Origin: Bacillota bacterium
GTDB lineage: Bacteria; Bacillota; SHA-98; UBA4971
Direction of reading: 5' to 3'
DNA: 64,000 bases
NCBI GenBank assembly: GCA_014360195.1
Contig: JACIXY010000011.1
Span: 1 to 64,000, forward strand
Of this stretch, positions 28,556 through 36,890 are shown piece by piece. The notes under the pieces were generated by a model. That model worked only from the letters and a program-made list of their open reading frames with translations. It searched no databases and was not told the origin of the DNA. Position 1 is the first letter of the stretch; every line of letters begins with the position of its first letter. Position numbers and translations under genes: made by a program.

Positions 28556-28590
28556 AATCCCCCGGCTTTAGCCGCGGCGAGAACGTCAAA
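28556..28590 (+). mobile_element. Possible IS200/IS605-type right-end remnant
   Basis: The stretch reads ATCCCCCGGCTTTAGCCGC, then GGCGAGAACGTCAA. The CGGC-TTTA-GCCG hairpin followed by a GAG..GTCAA tail is the pattern seen at the right ends of IS605-group elements, where the TnpB guide RNA scaffold ends. No tnpA or tnpB gene is present nearby, so if real it is a solitary end. Short hairpins can arise by chance, so this is only a pattern match. Confidence 0.45.
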
Positions 28591-28620
28591 GCAGTCCTGT
28601 GCAGGAGTGAACGTCCCATT

Positions 28621-29142
28621 ATGACGGACTTACAGGAACTGCTCAGCGAAGGAACCCTGGGGCGTATACTGCGGTCCTTCAGAGAAGCCACTGGGCTCGT
28701 TGCCATCGTGATAGACGTTTCGGGCGAGCCTGTCCTGGCTCCGATGGCCTGGGAGAACTGCTCGGTCTGCCGACTCGTGCGCGCGTCGTCCGAAGGGCGC
28801 GCAAGGTGCGGCGCCTCGTACGCCGATGCAGGCCACCAGGCGGCCCGTCTGGGCGACCTTTACGTGTTCCAGTGCCACGCGGGGCTTGTCAACTGGGCAG
28901 CTCCCCTTGTAGCAGATTCAAGGCACATCGGCTCCGTCATCTGCGGCCAGGTGACGATGTGGGACGTGGACGAGCTCTTCGTCAAGGAAGTGGCGGACAA
29001 GACCCGCGGCCTCGGCATCGACCCTACGGCCCTCCGGCGTGCCGTGTTTGAGCTGGAGCATGAAAAAGCAGGCCAGGCCATGGATCTCCCTCCCACCAGG
29101 TGTAGACTTCATCGTAGAAGTCCCATCTCTGTATGCGGCTGA
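28621..29142 (+). CDS. PocR-type sensory domain protein, C-terminus frameshifted
   Basis: The PocR domain senses small hydrocarbon-like ligands and often accompanies corrinoid methyltransferases. The 173-residue product shows GREAT-like LSEGTLGRILRSFREATGL, a cysteine pair in ENCSVCRLVR, the segment RARCGASY, and FQCHAGLVNWAAPL. Its last ~20 residues look unrelated to the family. In the +1 frame the DNA continues as FIVEVPSLYAAEGGIAGV and stops at 29164, overlapping the next gene by 8 bases, as expected for an operon. A frameshift near 29085-29105 therefore probably altered the end. The core domain is intact. Confidence 0.75.
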   Translation: MTDLQELLSEGTLGRILRSFREATGLVAIVIDVSGEPVLAPMAWENCSVCRLVRASSEGRARCGASYADAGHQAARLGDLYVFQCHAGLVNWAAPLVADSRHIGSVICGQVTMWDVDELFVKEVADKTRGLGIDPTALRRAVFELEHEKAGQAMDLPPTRCRLHRRSPISVCG

Positions 29143-29156
29143 AGGGGGTATAGCAG

Positions 29157-29795
29157 GTGTTTGATTTTACTGAGATGAGGGCCGCCCTCGAACACGGCAA
29201 GGCCGCCATGGTCAAGGAGCTTGCCGAGAAAGCGCTTGCCGAGGGAGTGAGCGCCGAGGAGATCCTGAACGAGGGCCTGATCGCGGCAATGGCGGTGGTC
29301 GGGGACAAGTTCAAGAGAAACGAGATATACGTGCCTGAGGTGCTCGTGGCAGCGCGGGCGATGTACGCGGGCCTCGACGTCCTGCGCCCGCTCCTCGCGA
29401 AGAGCGGCGTGAAGAAGGCGGGCAAGCTCGTCATCGGCACGGTCAAAGGCGACCTCCACGATATCGGCAAGAACCTCGTGAAGATGATGTTCGAGGGCGC
29501 AGGCTACGAGGTCGTGGATCTCGGAACCGACGTCTCGCCGGCGAAGTTCGTGGACGCCGTGCGCAACGAGCGCCCCGACCTCCTGGGGATGTCAGCGCTT
29601 CTCACGACGACCATGCCGTCGATGAAGTCCACCATCGAGGCGCTCAAGGAGGCCGGGCTTCGCGACGAAGTCAAGGTCCTCGTGGGAGGGGCGCCAGTTA
29701 CGAGCAAGTATGCCTCGGAGATCGGCGCTGACGGCTACACTGCTGACGCAAGCTCGGCAGTGGACGTCGCAAAAGAGCTGGTTAAGGGCAAGTAG
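29157..29795 (+). CDS. Corrinoid (cobalamin-binding) methyltransferase protein
   Basis: The 212-residue protein carries a methyl group on its corrinoid between a substrate-specific and an acceptor methyltransferase. The N-terminal helical cap (residues 1-85) is followed by the B12-binding Rossmann domain with GDLHDIGKN (about 98-106), the DxHxxG motif that supplies the histidine ligand, and later the GMSALLTTTM and VGGAPVT motifs. The start is a GTG at 29157 behind AAGGGGGT. It is flanked by a PocR sensor and an UroD-type protein, with a RACo-type activator after that, matching MtaC/MtbC-like modules. The methyl donor cannot be told. Confidence 0.93.
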   Translation: MFDFTEMRAALEHGKAAMVKELAEKALAEGVSAEEILNEGLIAAMAVVGDKFKRNEIYVPEVLVAARAMYAGLDVLRPLLAKSGVKKAGKLVIGTVKGDLHDIGKNLVKMMFEGAGYEVVDLGTDVSPAKFVDAVRNERPDLLGMSALLTTTMPSMKSTIEALKEAGLRDEVKVLVGGAPVTSKYASEIGADGYTADASSAVDVAKELVKGK

Positions 29796-29838
29796 CCAAC
29801 CACAGGTAGGCAACAAGGAGGAAGAGGAGGATGAGGGC

Positions 29839-30273
29839 GTGCCCAGGCTCATTGATCTTGTGAGGACCGCCGGGCGCCGGCTTGTCCTGCCGCTCCTCGG
29901 CTACCCGGGGGCGCGGTTGACCTGCTCGTCGCTCAAGCAGAACGAGTTCAACCCTGTGTTGCACTGCGAATCCATCTGCCGCCTGGTGGACCGGTTTTCC
30001 CCGGACGCGGAGTTCTTCATGATGGACCTTTCGGTTGAGGCGGGGGCACTCGGGCTTCCGGTGCGCTACCCGCTGTATGAGTCGCCTACCGTGGAGGAGC
30101 ACCCTGTGCGCAGCCTGTCTGACCTCGAGGCCTTCGGGCTCAGGCGCGCAGTAAGGGCGCTCCTTGACAGCATGGAGCCGTACGAGAACTTCGTCCTGAG
30201 CACAGGGTGCGATCTTCCGTACGAGACGCCTTTCGAGAACATCGATGCTTTCATGAGGGAAGGTCGGCTTTGA
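29839..30273 (+). CDS. Internally deleted UroD/MtaA-type methyltransferase
   Basis: The GTG at 29839, behind GAGGAGG, opens a frame of 144 residues. Residues 1-98 match the start of MtaA-type corrinoid methyltransferases (LPLLGYPGARLT, then EFFMMDLSVEAGALGLPVRYP). From about residue 103 the sequence is the family's C-terminal end (AVRALLDSMEPYENFVLSTGCDLPYETP, with the STGCDLP cysteine). Around 200 central residues, including the zinc-binding His-x-Cys, are missing, yet the frame is kept across the join near 30135-30150. It cannot fold as a full TIM barrel and is probably non-functional. The RACo gene overlaps it by 4 bases. Confidence 0.82.
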   Translation: MPRLIDLVRTAGRRLVLPLLGYPGARLTCSSLKQNEFNPVLHCESICRLVDRFSPDAEFFMMDLSVEAGALGLPVRYPLYESPTVEEHPVRSLSDLEAFGLRRAVRALLDSMEPYENFVLSTGCDLPYETPFENIDAFMREGRL

Positions 30274-32417
30274 TCACGCTGTCGGTGCCTTCAGCAGGGA
30301 TCAAGCTCAACGTCCGGCCGGGGACGCGCCTTTTCGATGCGCTCCGGGAGGCCCGGGTACGCCTTTATGCCCCTTGTGGGGGCCGAGGAGCGTGCGGCAA
30401 GTGCCGCGTAGTCGTGGCGGGAGGCGTAAGCCCGCCTTCCGACATCGAACTCAAGCTGCTCGACGGGAAGGAACTCGAGGCCGGCATCAGGCTTGCCTGC
30501 CAGGCCATGCTGACCGGAGATGCCGTTGTGAGAGCTGCCGGACCGTCCGTGGACGCGGCAACCGTGCCCGCAGCATCCGGCGCCGCAGTCGCGCTCTCGC
30601 CCGAGCCAGGTGCCATATTGTCCTGGGGTTACTCTGCCGCAGCCGACGGCGGTGACCCCAGGGTATGGACGCGCACCGTGGAGGTGGATCTCGAATCGCA
30701 AGACGGTGAGCCGTCGGACTGGGAGCGGGTTACCGCCGCTCTCGGCATCGATGGCGGAGCACCGCCCACGCTGGCGCTGGCGCGGCGCTTGCCAGCCGTG
30801 CTGCGCGGAGGCGCGGGCGCAGGAGAAGGCGCGGACGCGGTCGCGGGACGGTCGCGTGTGTGCGCAGTGTTTCTCGATGGCACTGTCATGGATGTCGTCA
30901 ATACGGAGCGCGACGTCTTCGGCGTCGCCCTGGACATCGGCACCACCACGGTCGTGGGTTACCTCGTGAACCTCGTGACGGGCGAAACGGTCAATGTCGA
31001 AGGCATCCTGAACCCTCAGGCCGGCTATGGCGCGGATCTCATCTCGAGGATATCCTTCGCCGAGACCCCCGACGGCCTCGAGACCTTGAGGCACGAGATC
31101 GTGGGCGCGGTAAACAACCTCATCAGGAGACTCACGAGCGCGTCCCACGTGGATTCAGACCAGATCTACCTCGTCGGTGCCGTCGGCAACACGTGCATGC
31201 ACCACCTCTTCCTCGGGATTCCCCCGAAGCACCTCGCGAGGTATCCATACAACCCCGTGGTGAGGCAATGCAATCCTCTCGCCCCCGCCGAGGTCGGCCT
31301 CGACGCGATGAACGAGCGCGGACAATTCTTCTTCCTGCCCAACATAGCAGGGTTCGTGGGCTCCGACGCCCTGGCCGTCGCGGTCGCCTGCGGCATAAGC
31401 GAGCGCTCCGACCCCGTGCTCGCTATCGATCTCGGGACCAATGGCGAGATCATCCTTGCCGGGCGGGGACGCGTTCTTGCATGCTCCACCGCCGCCGGCC
31501 CGGCGTTTGAGGGCATAAACATCTCCTGCGGGATGATGGCCGCCCCCGGCGCCATCGACGCCGCCCGCCTCATCGAGCGCGACGGGGCGTTGGACGTGGC
31601 CTTGCACGTCATCGGAGGCGGCCCGCCCCTTGGCATCTGCGGGTCAGGCCTCGTGAGCCTCGTCGCGGCCCTGCGCCGCGCCGGGATCGTGGACGAGACC
31701 GGGGCCTTCGTGCGCAAAGATGGGCGCCCTCCCGGTCCCCTGGAAAGCAGGCTTGTGGAAGGCCGAGAAGGTTTGGAATTCCTCCTGTTTTCACCCGAAT
31801 CAGGTCGTCTCGCAGGTCCCGGCCATGATCCTGTCCCCATCGAGGCTCCCGGCAACGCGCAACCCAGTGGTAAGTGCGAAGGCGGGAACACAGGCAAAGA
31901 CAAGGAAGATGGCAACGGTGGGAGTAAGAGTAATGGCAGAGGGGAATGGGCGCCCATAGGTGGAAACGCTGGTGGCGTGGGAACCGGCGGTGGGACTAGG
32001 AAGAGAAGCAATCGCCACGACACCATCACAGGTCGGGGACCGACTGTAGCGCTCACGCAGCGCGACATAAGAGAGCTTCAACTTGCAAAAGGTGCCATCA
32101 GAGCGGGAGCCGAGATCCTCCTGCGGGAACTCGGCATCAACGCCGGAGAGATCTCCCGCGTCTTTCTCGCGGGGGCCTTCGGCACCTACCTTGATAAGGA
32201 CGCAGCCGCAGCCATCGGGCTCCTCCCGCCTGCCCCCAGGGCCAGCGTCACCCCGGTCGGAAACGCCGCAGGCGAGGGGGCCCTGCTCGCGATCACGAGC
32301 AGGGATGCCTACCGTGAGGCACTCCGGCTCGCCCGCAAGATCGAGCACGTCGAACTTGGAGCACACGCGAGGTTCCAGGAGATATTCGCCGAGTCTATGA
32401 CCCTCGAGGCCCGGTAA
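30270..32417 (+). CDS. RACo-type ferredoxin-ASKHA reductive activator of corrinoid proteins
   Basis: These proteins use ATP to return oxidised Co(II) corrinoid proteins to active Co(I). The 715-residue chain begins with a 2Fe-2S ferredoxin domain with Cys36, Cys42, Cys45 and Cys77 (APCGGRGACGKC, then RLACQ). After a linker come the ASKHA ATPase motifs VALDIGTTTV (about 211-220) and LAIDLGTNGE (about 380-389). A polar Gly/Asn/Lys-rich insertion of about 65 residues near 535-600 is unusual. The TTG start at 30270 overlaps the previous stop and has GAGGGAAGG before it. It completes the corrinoid module. Confidence 0.92.
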   Translation: MITLSVPSAGIKLNVRPGTRLFDALREARVRLYAPCGGRGACGKCRVVVAGGVSPPSDIELKLLDGKELEAGIRLACQAMLTGDAVVRAAGPSVDAATVPAASGAAVALSPEPGAILSWGYSAAADGGDPRVWTRTVEVDLESQDGEPSDWERVTAALGIDGGAPPTLALARRLPAVLRGGAGAGEGADAVAGRSRVCAVFLDGTVMDVVNTERDVFGVALDIGTTTVVGYLVNLVTGETVNVEGILNPQAGYGADLISRISFAETPDGLETLRHEIVGAVNNLIRRLTSASHVDSDQIYLVGAVGNTCMHHLFLGIPPKHLARYPYNPVVRQCNPLAPAEVGLDAMNERGQFFFLPNIAGFVGSDALAVAVACGISERSDPVLAIDLGTNGEIILAGRGRVLACSTAAGPAFEGINISCGMMAAPGAIDAARLIERDGALDVALHVIGGGPPLGICGSGLVSLVAALRRAGIVDETGAFVRKDGRPPGPLESRLVEGREGLEFLLFSPESGRLAGPGHDPVPIEAPGNAQPSGKCEGGNTGKDKEDGNGGSKSNGRGEWAPIGGNAGGVGTGGGTRKRSNRHDTITGRGPTVALTQRDIRELQLAKGAIRAGAEILLRELGINAGEISRVFLAGAFGTYLDKDAAAAIGLLPPAPRASVTPVGNAAGEGALLAITSRDAYREALRLARKIEHVELGAHARFQEIFAESMTLEAR

Positions 32418-32467
32418 TGCTCTGCGCGGCCGGAGCCTTGAAATCGACGGCGGTCATTTGGGCCTTT

Positions 32468-32851
32468 TCAGCATTTGGGCCTCCTCAGGGTGAGTTGGCT
32501 CAGGAATATCCAGAGCACCACGAGCGCCCAGGGTAAGGAGGCGATGACGCCAACCGGCATCGGTCCCAACAGCGGGTTCGGCCTGCCTTTCGCGAAGAGC
32601 ATCCTGATCTGCGCTATCCCGTTGATCGCGCCATGGCCGATCACGGCAGGCCACACGCTCCCGGCGCGTAGCGTCACCCAGCCCAGGAACGTCCCCGCCA
32701 CGAACGTGAACCAGACCATCGCCAGCATTCCAAGCCAGGGCGCCCCGGGGTACTCCAATCCGTAATTGTGTCCCATCGCAATGACCGGCCAGTGCCAGAC
32801 GCCCCAGATCACGCCCATTAGTACGAAAGCCTTTCTCGCGCCAAGCGGCAT
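32468..32851 (-). pseudogene. CPBP-family membrane protease, C-terminal fragment
   Basis: The 127-residue sequence is the second half of a CPBP (CAAX-protease-like) protein, with VIWGVWHWP and the last metal motif IGHGAING and three hydrophobic segments. The first motif, the Glu-Glu-x-x-x-Arg that supplies the catalytic glutamate, should lie just upstream, but a TAG occurs five codons before the ATG and no such motif is seen in the same frame. It is therefore most likely a fragment without activity. No function in the surrounding sugar genes is suggested. Confidence 0.75.
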
Positions 32852-33042
32852 CAGCTTCGGGAGGCTGCTCTATGGTCTGCTCCGTGGTCTTGCCCGAGGG
32901 CGTGGGGACGGCACGCCAACTGGCCGTCCGATGTGAACCAGGGAAGGCACTTTTCTCCGTGAAGGCAGGAGGATTTCCGCAGCCAGTGTCAAATAGGTAG
33001 CTTAATCAATCCCTTTAATATAGTGCTTAACTAAGTGAGGCC

Positions 33043-34272
33043 ATGCCCATGAAGTCTGCAGCATCCGGAAGCAATTCCGTCGAAATCGGCAAGCGTAACC
33101 GGCATCTTGTACTGGATGTTATCCGCACTCATGAGCCGGTCTCGCGCTCTGAAATAGCAAGGCTCACCGGACTCACGCCGGCAACCATAACGAATATCGT
33201 TGGAAAACTCCAGAAGGACCGCCTCGTAGAGGAAATAGGTCTCGGGCAGTCGACTGGCGGCCGAAAGCCAGGCCTATTGCAGCTTGCACGGAATTCGCGT
33301 CTTGCGATCGCAGTGGATCTGGCAGCTACGGAACTCATGGTGGCATTGACGAACGTGAAGGGCGAGATACTGCGACGGTCCAAGAGGGAAATCGTGACCG
33401 AGATTGCTGTAATGGTACCGCGAATACTGGACGCTATCCAGGAAGTGATGACTTGCCCCGAGGTCGGCGGGGCCACGATAGTCGGGATAGGCGTCACGAC
33501 GCCCGGTCTCATCGATCAGGCGACGGGGACCATCATTAAGTCGGTGAGGCTGGACTGGTACCACGTGCCGCTCAAGTCCATCGTTCAGCGCCACTTTGAG
33601 GTCCCGGTATTCGTGGGAAAGGACACCACGACGGCAATCCTCGGTGAACAATGGTACGGCGCCGCGAGACACGCCAACAATCTGATTTACGTATGGGTAG
33701 GCACCGGGATCGCCGTCGGGATCCTGCTCGACGGGCGGGTATATGCCGGTGCCACAGGTATGGCCGGTGAGTTCGGCCACACCAGCATAGAGTGGAACGG
33801 CGCTCGCTGCAGGTGTGGAAATGAGGGCTGCCTGGAAGGTTTGGCGAGCCTCGAAGCAATAGCGACCAAAGCCGCTTCCCGGGCTTTATCCGAGGAGGAC
33901 GCAGTCACTCGTGAAAAGCTGGCGAGCGAGACCCGGGCACGCGTAGACGCGCGCGTAGAGCCCTTTGCTGTGCTGGACGCCGCATGCACAGGCGACCCCC
34001 GGGCCTGTGAGATAGTGAGGGAGGCGGGAAGGCACCTGGGAGTCGGCATAGCGAATCTCATCAACTTGTTCAATCCTGAACACATAGTCATCGGCGGTCA
34101 GATCCGTCCCAAAGATAAAGAGTTCATCGACACAGCTATCGAGGTGGCGAAGAGCCGCGTCCTTCCGGAACCCGGCAGCAGCGTAACGATAACCGTATCC
34201 GACTTCGGGCAGGACGCGGGCCTCATAGGAGCAGCGGCGTTGGTTTGGCGTGAGGTTCTCGGCAGTTCATGA
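33043..34272 (+). CDS. ROK-family transcriptional regulator
   Basis: A second ROK repressor of 409 residues, different from xylR. It has an N-terminal winged helix-turn-helix (RHLVLDVIRTHEPVSRSEIARLTG, then TPATITNIVGKL), a sugar-binding core with IAVDLAATELMVAL and IGIGVTTPGLID, and the zinc motif CRCGNEGCLEG. ATG at 33043 follows GTGAGG. The upstream 40 bases hold two GCTTAA direct repeats (33000-33005 and 33025-33030) around an AT-rich segment that may include promoter and operator. It heads a rightward group with an epimerase-like and a dehydrogenase gene, so it probably controls that pathway. Confidence 0.88.
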   Translation: MPMKSAASGSNSVEIGKRNRHLVLDVIRTHEPVSRSEIARLTGLTPATITNIVGKLQKDRLVEEIGLGQSTGGRKPGLLQLARNSRLAIAVDLAATELMVALTNVKGEILRRSKREIVTEIAVMVPRILDAIQEVMTCPEVGGATIVGIGVTTPGLIDQATGTIIKSVRLDWYHVPLKSIVQRHFEVPVFVGKDTTTAILGEQWYGAARHANNLIYVWVGTGIAVGILLDGRVYAGATGMAGEFGHTSIEWNGARCRCGNEGCLEGLASLEAIATKAASRALSEEDAVTREKLASETRARVDARVEPFAVLDAACTGDPRACEIVREAGRHLGVGIANLINLFNPEHIVIGGQIRPKDKEFIDTAIEVAKSRVLPEPGSSVTITVSDFGQDAGLIGAAALVWREVLGSS

Positions 34273-34360
34273 GGGCAAGAGTCAATCGAGACAACCGGGC
34301 CTGGAACCTCTTGGAGCCGCGCGCTGCGACCTGTTTGATTTCAAGCAAGGGGGGATTGCA

Positions 34361-35212
34361 GTGAAAAAGGGCATAAACCAATGGTCTTTTCCGGCTTCTT
34401 ATGCGGTCGAAGACTGCCTGAGGCTGGCCTCCGAGGCTGGCTTCGACGGCCTCGAACTCTGCCTTGCGGAAACGGGCGAGCTTTCACTCGACTCATCGAT
34501 CGAAGACATCTCCAGAATCGCACGGGCAGCGAAACAGGCGGGGCTCGAAATCCCGTCGCTTGCCACCGGGCTTTACTGGAAGTACTCGCCCACGGCTTCG
34601 GACCCGTCCGTCCGCGCGAAAGCGCAGGAGATAGCAAAAAAGCAACTCGAGTTCGCTTCGCTGCTTGGAGCAGATACGATCCTATATGTCCCCGGCGCGG
34701 TGAACGTTCCGTGGGACCCGTCCTCAGAGATAGTTGATTACGAGACCGCCTACCTGCGGGCGAAGGAGTCACTGCTCGGCATAGTCGAGTACGCCGAGAG
34801 AGTGGGAATAACCATAGCAGTTGAGAACGTGTGGAATAAGTTCCTCCTCTCGCCTCTGGAAATGCGGACCTTCATCGACGACATCAACCACCCGCGAGTC
34901 GGATCTTACATGGATGTGGGAAATGTGCTCGTTTCGGGCTACCCGGAGCACTGGATTAGGATCCTCGGTCGAAGGATACGCAAGGTCCACGTCAAGGACT
35001 TCAAGCTGGAAATCGGCAACATCCGAGGGTTTACCAACCTCCTCCATGGCGACGTCAACTGGCCCGGCGTCATCTCGGCGCTCAGGGATATTGGGTACGA
35101 CGGTTATCTCATCGCCGAAATCATGCCGCCATACAGCCATTATACCGAGAAGATGATCTACGACATCTCATCAAGCCTGGACTGGATCATAGCCAAAGGC
35201 CCCGCACAGTAG
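34361..35212 (+). CDS. Sugar-phosphate isomerase/epimerase-like TIM-barrel protein
   Basis: The 283-residue protein belongs to the AP-endonuclease-2/xylose-isomerase fold that includes UlaE-type 3-epimerases and hydroxypyruvate isomerases. Metal-ligand candidates are the Glu in FDGLELCL (near residue 30), the Glu in ITIAVENVWNKF (near 150), the Asp in GSYMDVGN, the His in KVHVKDFK and the Glu in LIAEIMPP. The GTG at 34361 is fixed by AAGGGGGG upstream; the frame is open earlier within the regulator's end. It lies between a ROK regulator and an oxidoreductase, so a sugar or inositol-like pathway is likely, substrate unknown. Confidence 0.88.
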   Translation: MKKGINQWSFPASYAVEDCLRLASEAGFDGLELCLAETGELSLDSSIEDISRIARAAKQAGLEIPSLATGLYWKYSPTASDPSVRAKAQEIAKKQLEFASLLGADTILYVPGAVNVPWDPSSEIVDYETAYLRAKESLLGIVEYAERVGITIAVENVWNKFLLSPLEMRTFIDDINHPRVGSYMDVGNVLVSGYPEHWIRILGRRIRKVHVKDFKLEIGNIRGFTNLLHGDVNWPGVISALRDIGYDGYLIAEIMPPYSHYTEKMIYDISSSLDWIIAKGPAQ

Positions 35213-35269
35213 CTCTAAGAGACTAGGTATGGCGCCACAGGTTTGCCCCATTTCTCGTGACAGTGTTGA

Positions 35270-35379
35270 GGTTGCCGGTGCTCGCACGACGGGGCATCGA
35301 GAACTTGGCTAGCCTGTGCGCCAAATTCGAACGAGGGGCGCCGCAAGCGCGCCGTCCCCGGAGGAAAACACCGGCAACC
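35270..35379. repeat. 11-bp inverted repeat bracketing 88 bp
   Basis: GGTTGCCGGTG (35270-35280) and CACCGGCAACC (35369-35379) are perfect reverse complements around 88 bases in the gap before the dehydrogenase gene. The 14-mer AGGTTGCCGGTGCT at the left arm also occurs at 15740-15753, in another intergenic gap. It may be a structured leader or a small dispersed repeat. Confidence 0.5.
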
Positions 35380-35476
35380 CTGGACGGGACTCGCGCTGAA
35401 AAGTAGCGTGGATTTGTGGCGATCCACTTAGAGCCTTTTGGGGTCCACATGTTAAGTATACGAGGGAGGGTTGAAC

Positions 35477-36484
35477 TTGGTACGGATAGGCCTTCTGGGA
35501 TGTGGTTTCATCGGCAAGGTCCATGCCAAAGCATACGCGCAGATACCCGACGCGAAAGTCGTGGCGGTCGTGGATCGTGATAGCGGCCGCGCAAAGGAAG
35601 TGGCGGAGGAGCTCGGCGCTGAGGTGGTCCCCGTCGTGGATGATCTCCTTTCCAGGCAAGACATCGATATGGTAGATGTCTGTCTTCCCACTTACCTCCA
35701 TGCTGATCACGTGATCGCCGCAGCTCGAGCCAGAAAACACGTCCTCTGTGAGAAACCAATGGCCCTGAGTCTGGAACAGGCCGACGCGATGATAGAAGCC
35801 ACGGAACAAGCCGGGGTTGCGTTCATGGTTGGGCACACACTCCGCTTCTGGCCCGAGTATGTGGCAATAAAGGATCTCGTGAGCCGCGGCGAACTGGGGA
35901 AACCCGTCGCCGTGGCAGCCACGCGCCTTGGAACGGCGCCCACGTGGTCATGGGATAGGTGGCTCCTGGACCCCGAGCGCGGCGGAGGGGCAGTTCCGGA
36001 CCTTCACATACACGACATAGACTACATCGCCTGGCTCCTCGGGAAGCCCAGGTCTGTCATGGCACGGGGGGTGCGGTCGGCCAACGGGTGCTGGGATCAT
36101 GTTTTCACGACGCTGGACTACGGGGACGGCGCCGCAGCGTTCGCCGAAGGAACCTTCCTCGTCCCGCCGAGTTTCCCATTCACCATGACATTCCGGGCCA
36201 TCTGCGAGAACGGGACGGCAGAGTTCGTATTCAGGTCAGGCGTCAATATCGAAGCCCGCGCAGAGTCCGGAAACACGCTCACGGTGTACCGCAAAGAGGG
36301 CACGGTGACGCACCCGGAAGTGGCAAAGGAAGATGCATACAAAGCAGAGCTTGAATACTTCGTCAGGTGCATCGAGGAAGGCAGGCGGCCTGAGATAACA
36401 ACCCCGGGGGATGCAAGGCTTTCGCTGGAGATCGTCCTCGCCGCGGTCCGCTCTTTGGAGAGCGGTGACGTGGTGAGAATGTAG
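35477..36484 (+). CDS. Gfo/Idh/MocA-family oxidoreductase
   Basis: This NAD(P)-dependent dehydrogenase family acts on sugars and cyclitols. The N-terminal Rossmann motif is GLLGCGFIGKVHA (about residues 5-17), and the CEKPMAL motif near residue 94 is the family's cofactor and substrate lysine site. The C-terminal domain shows GGGAVPDLHIHDIDYIAWLLG with the conserved aspartate and histidine. The start is a TTG at 35477, with GAGGGAGGG 6 bases upstream; another TTG at 35471 touches the ribosome site. It follows the epimerase-like gene by 264 bp and probably shares its pathway. Confidence 0.9.
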   Translation: MVRIGLLGCGFIGKVHAKAYAQIPDAKVVAVVDRDSGRAKEVAEELGAEVVPVVDDLLSRQDIDMVDVCLPTYLHADHVIAAARARKHVLCEKPMALSLEQADAMIEATEQAGVAFMVGHTLRFWPEYVAIKDLVSRGELGKPVAVAATRLGTAPTWSWDRWLLDPERGGGAVPDLHIHDIDYIAWLLGKPRSVMARGVRSANGCWDHVFTTLDYGDGAAAFAEGTFLVPPSFPFTMTFRAICENGTAEFVFRSGVNIEARAESGNTLTVYRKEGTVTHPEVAKEDAYKAELEYFVRCIEEGRRPEITTPGDARLSLEIVLAAVRSLESGDVVRM

Positions 36485-36890
36485 TGCCTCCGCAAAGCAA
36501 GCCTGGTCCCCGGCCGCGTTAGGCAAACGTGTGGCAGCAATAAGCGCCTGGCAGCGGTGTGCCCGGCTGCCGCGCGTCCTGAGTCTGCCAGCCACATGGC
36601 ACAAGCACGTGGGTCATAAGCGCTCGGGGACTTTCGATCGTGCAAGCACAGCGGCTGGCACTTGTTGGTTGTCCAAGCTGTGCCAGGACGTCTGAAGAAG
36701 TCGGCCGGGAGGCGCCGTCGACCCGAGGCGCAGTGGTCCTAGCTGGGCTTTCTTTTTGTCGTGGCAGCTCCCGACCGAATGCAACCGACCGACATCCTCA
36801 TGCCGTTCTGTTGTGACGCATGCTCATCTCCGTTGTTCGCTTACATGTTCTTTCGTCTCAGCAGAGCGCCGCTTCCAAGACCTGAGCAGG
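36485..36890. other. Non-coding gap between convergent genes
   Basis: The dehydrogenase gene and the M20 gene converge here. I see no convincing gene, no T-run terminator and no repeats in these 406 bases. Confidence 0.55.
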
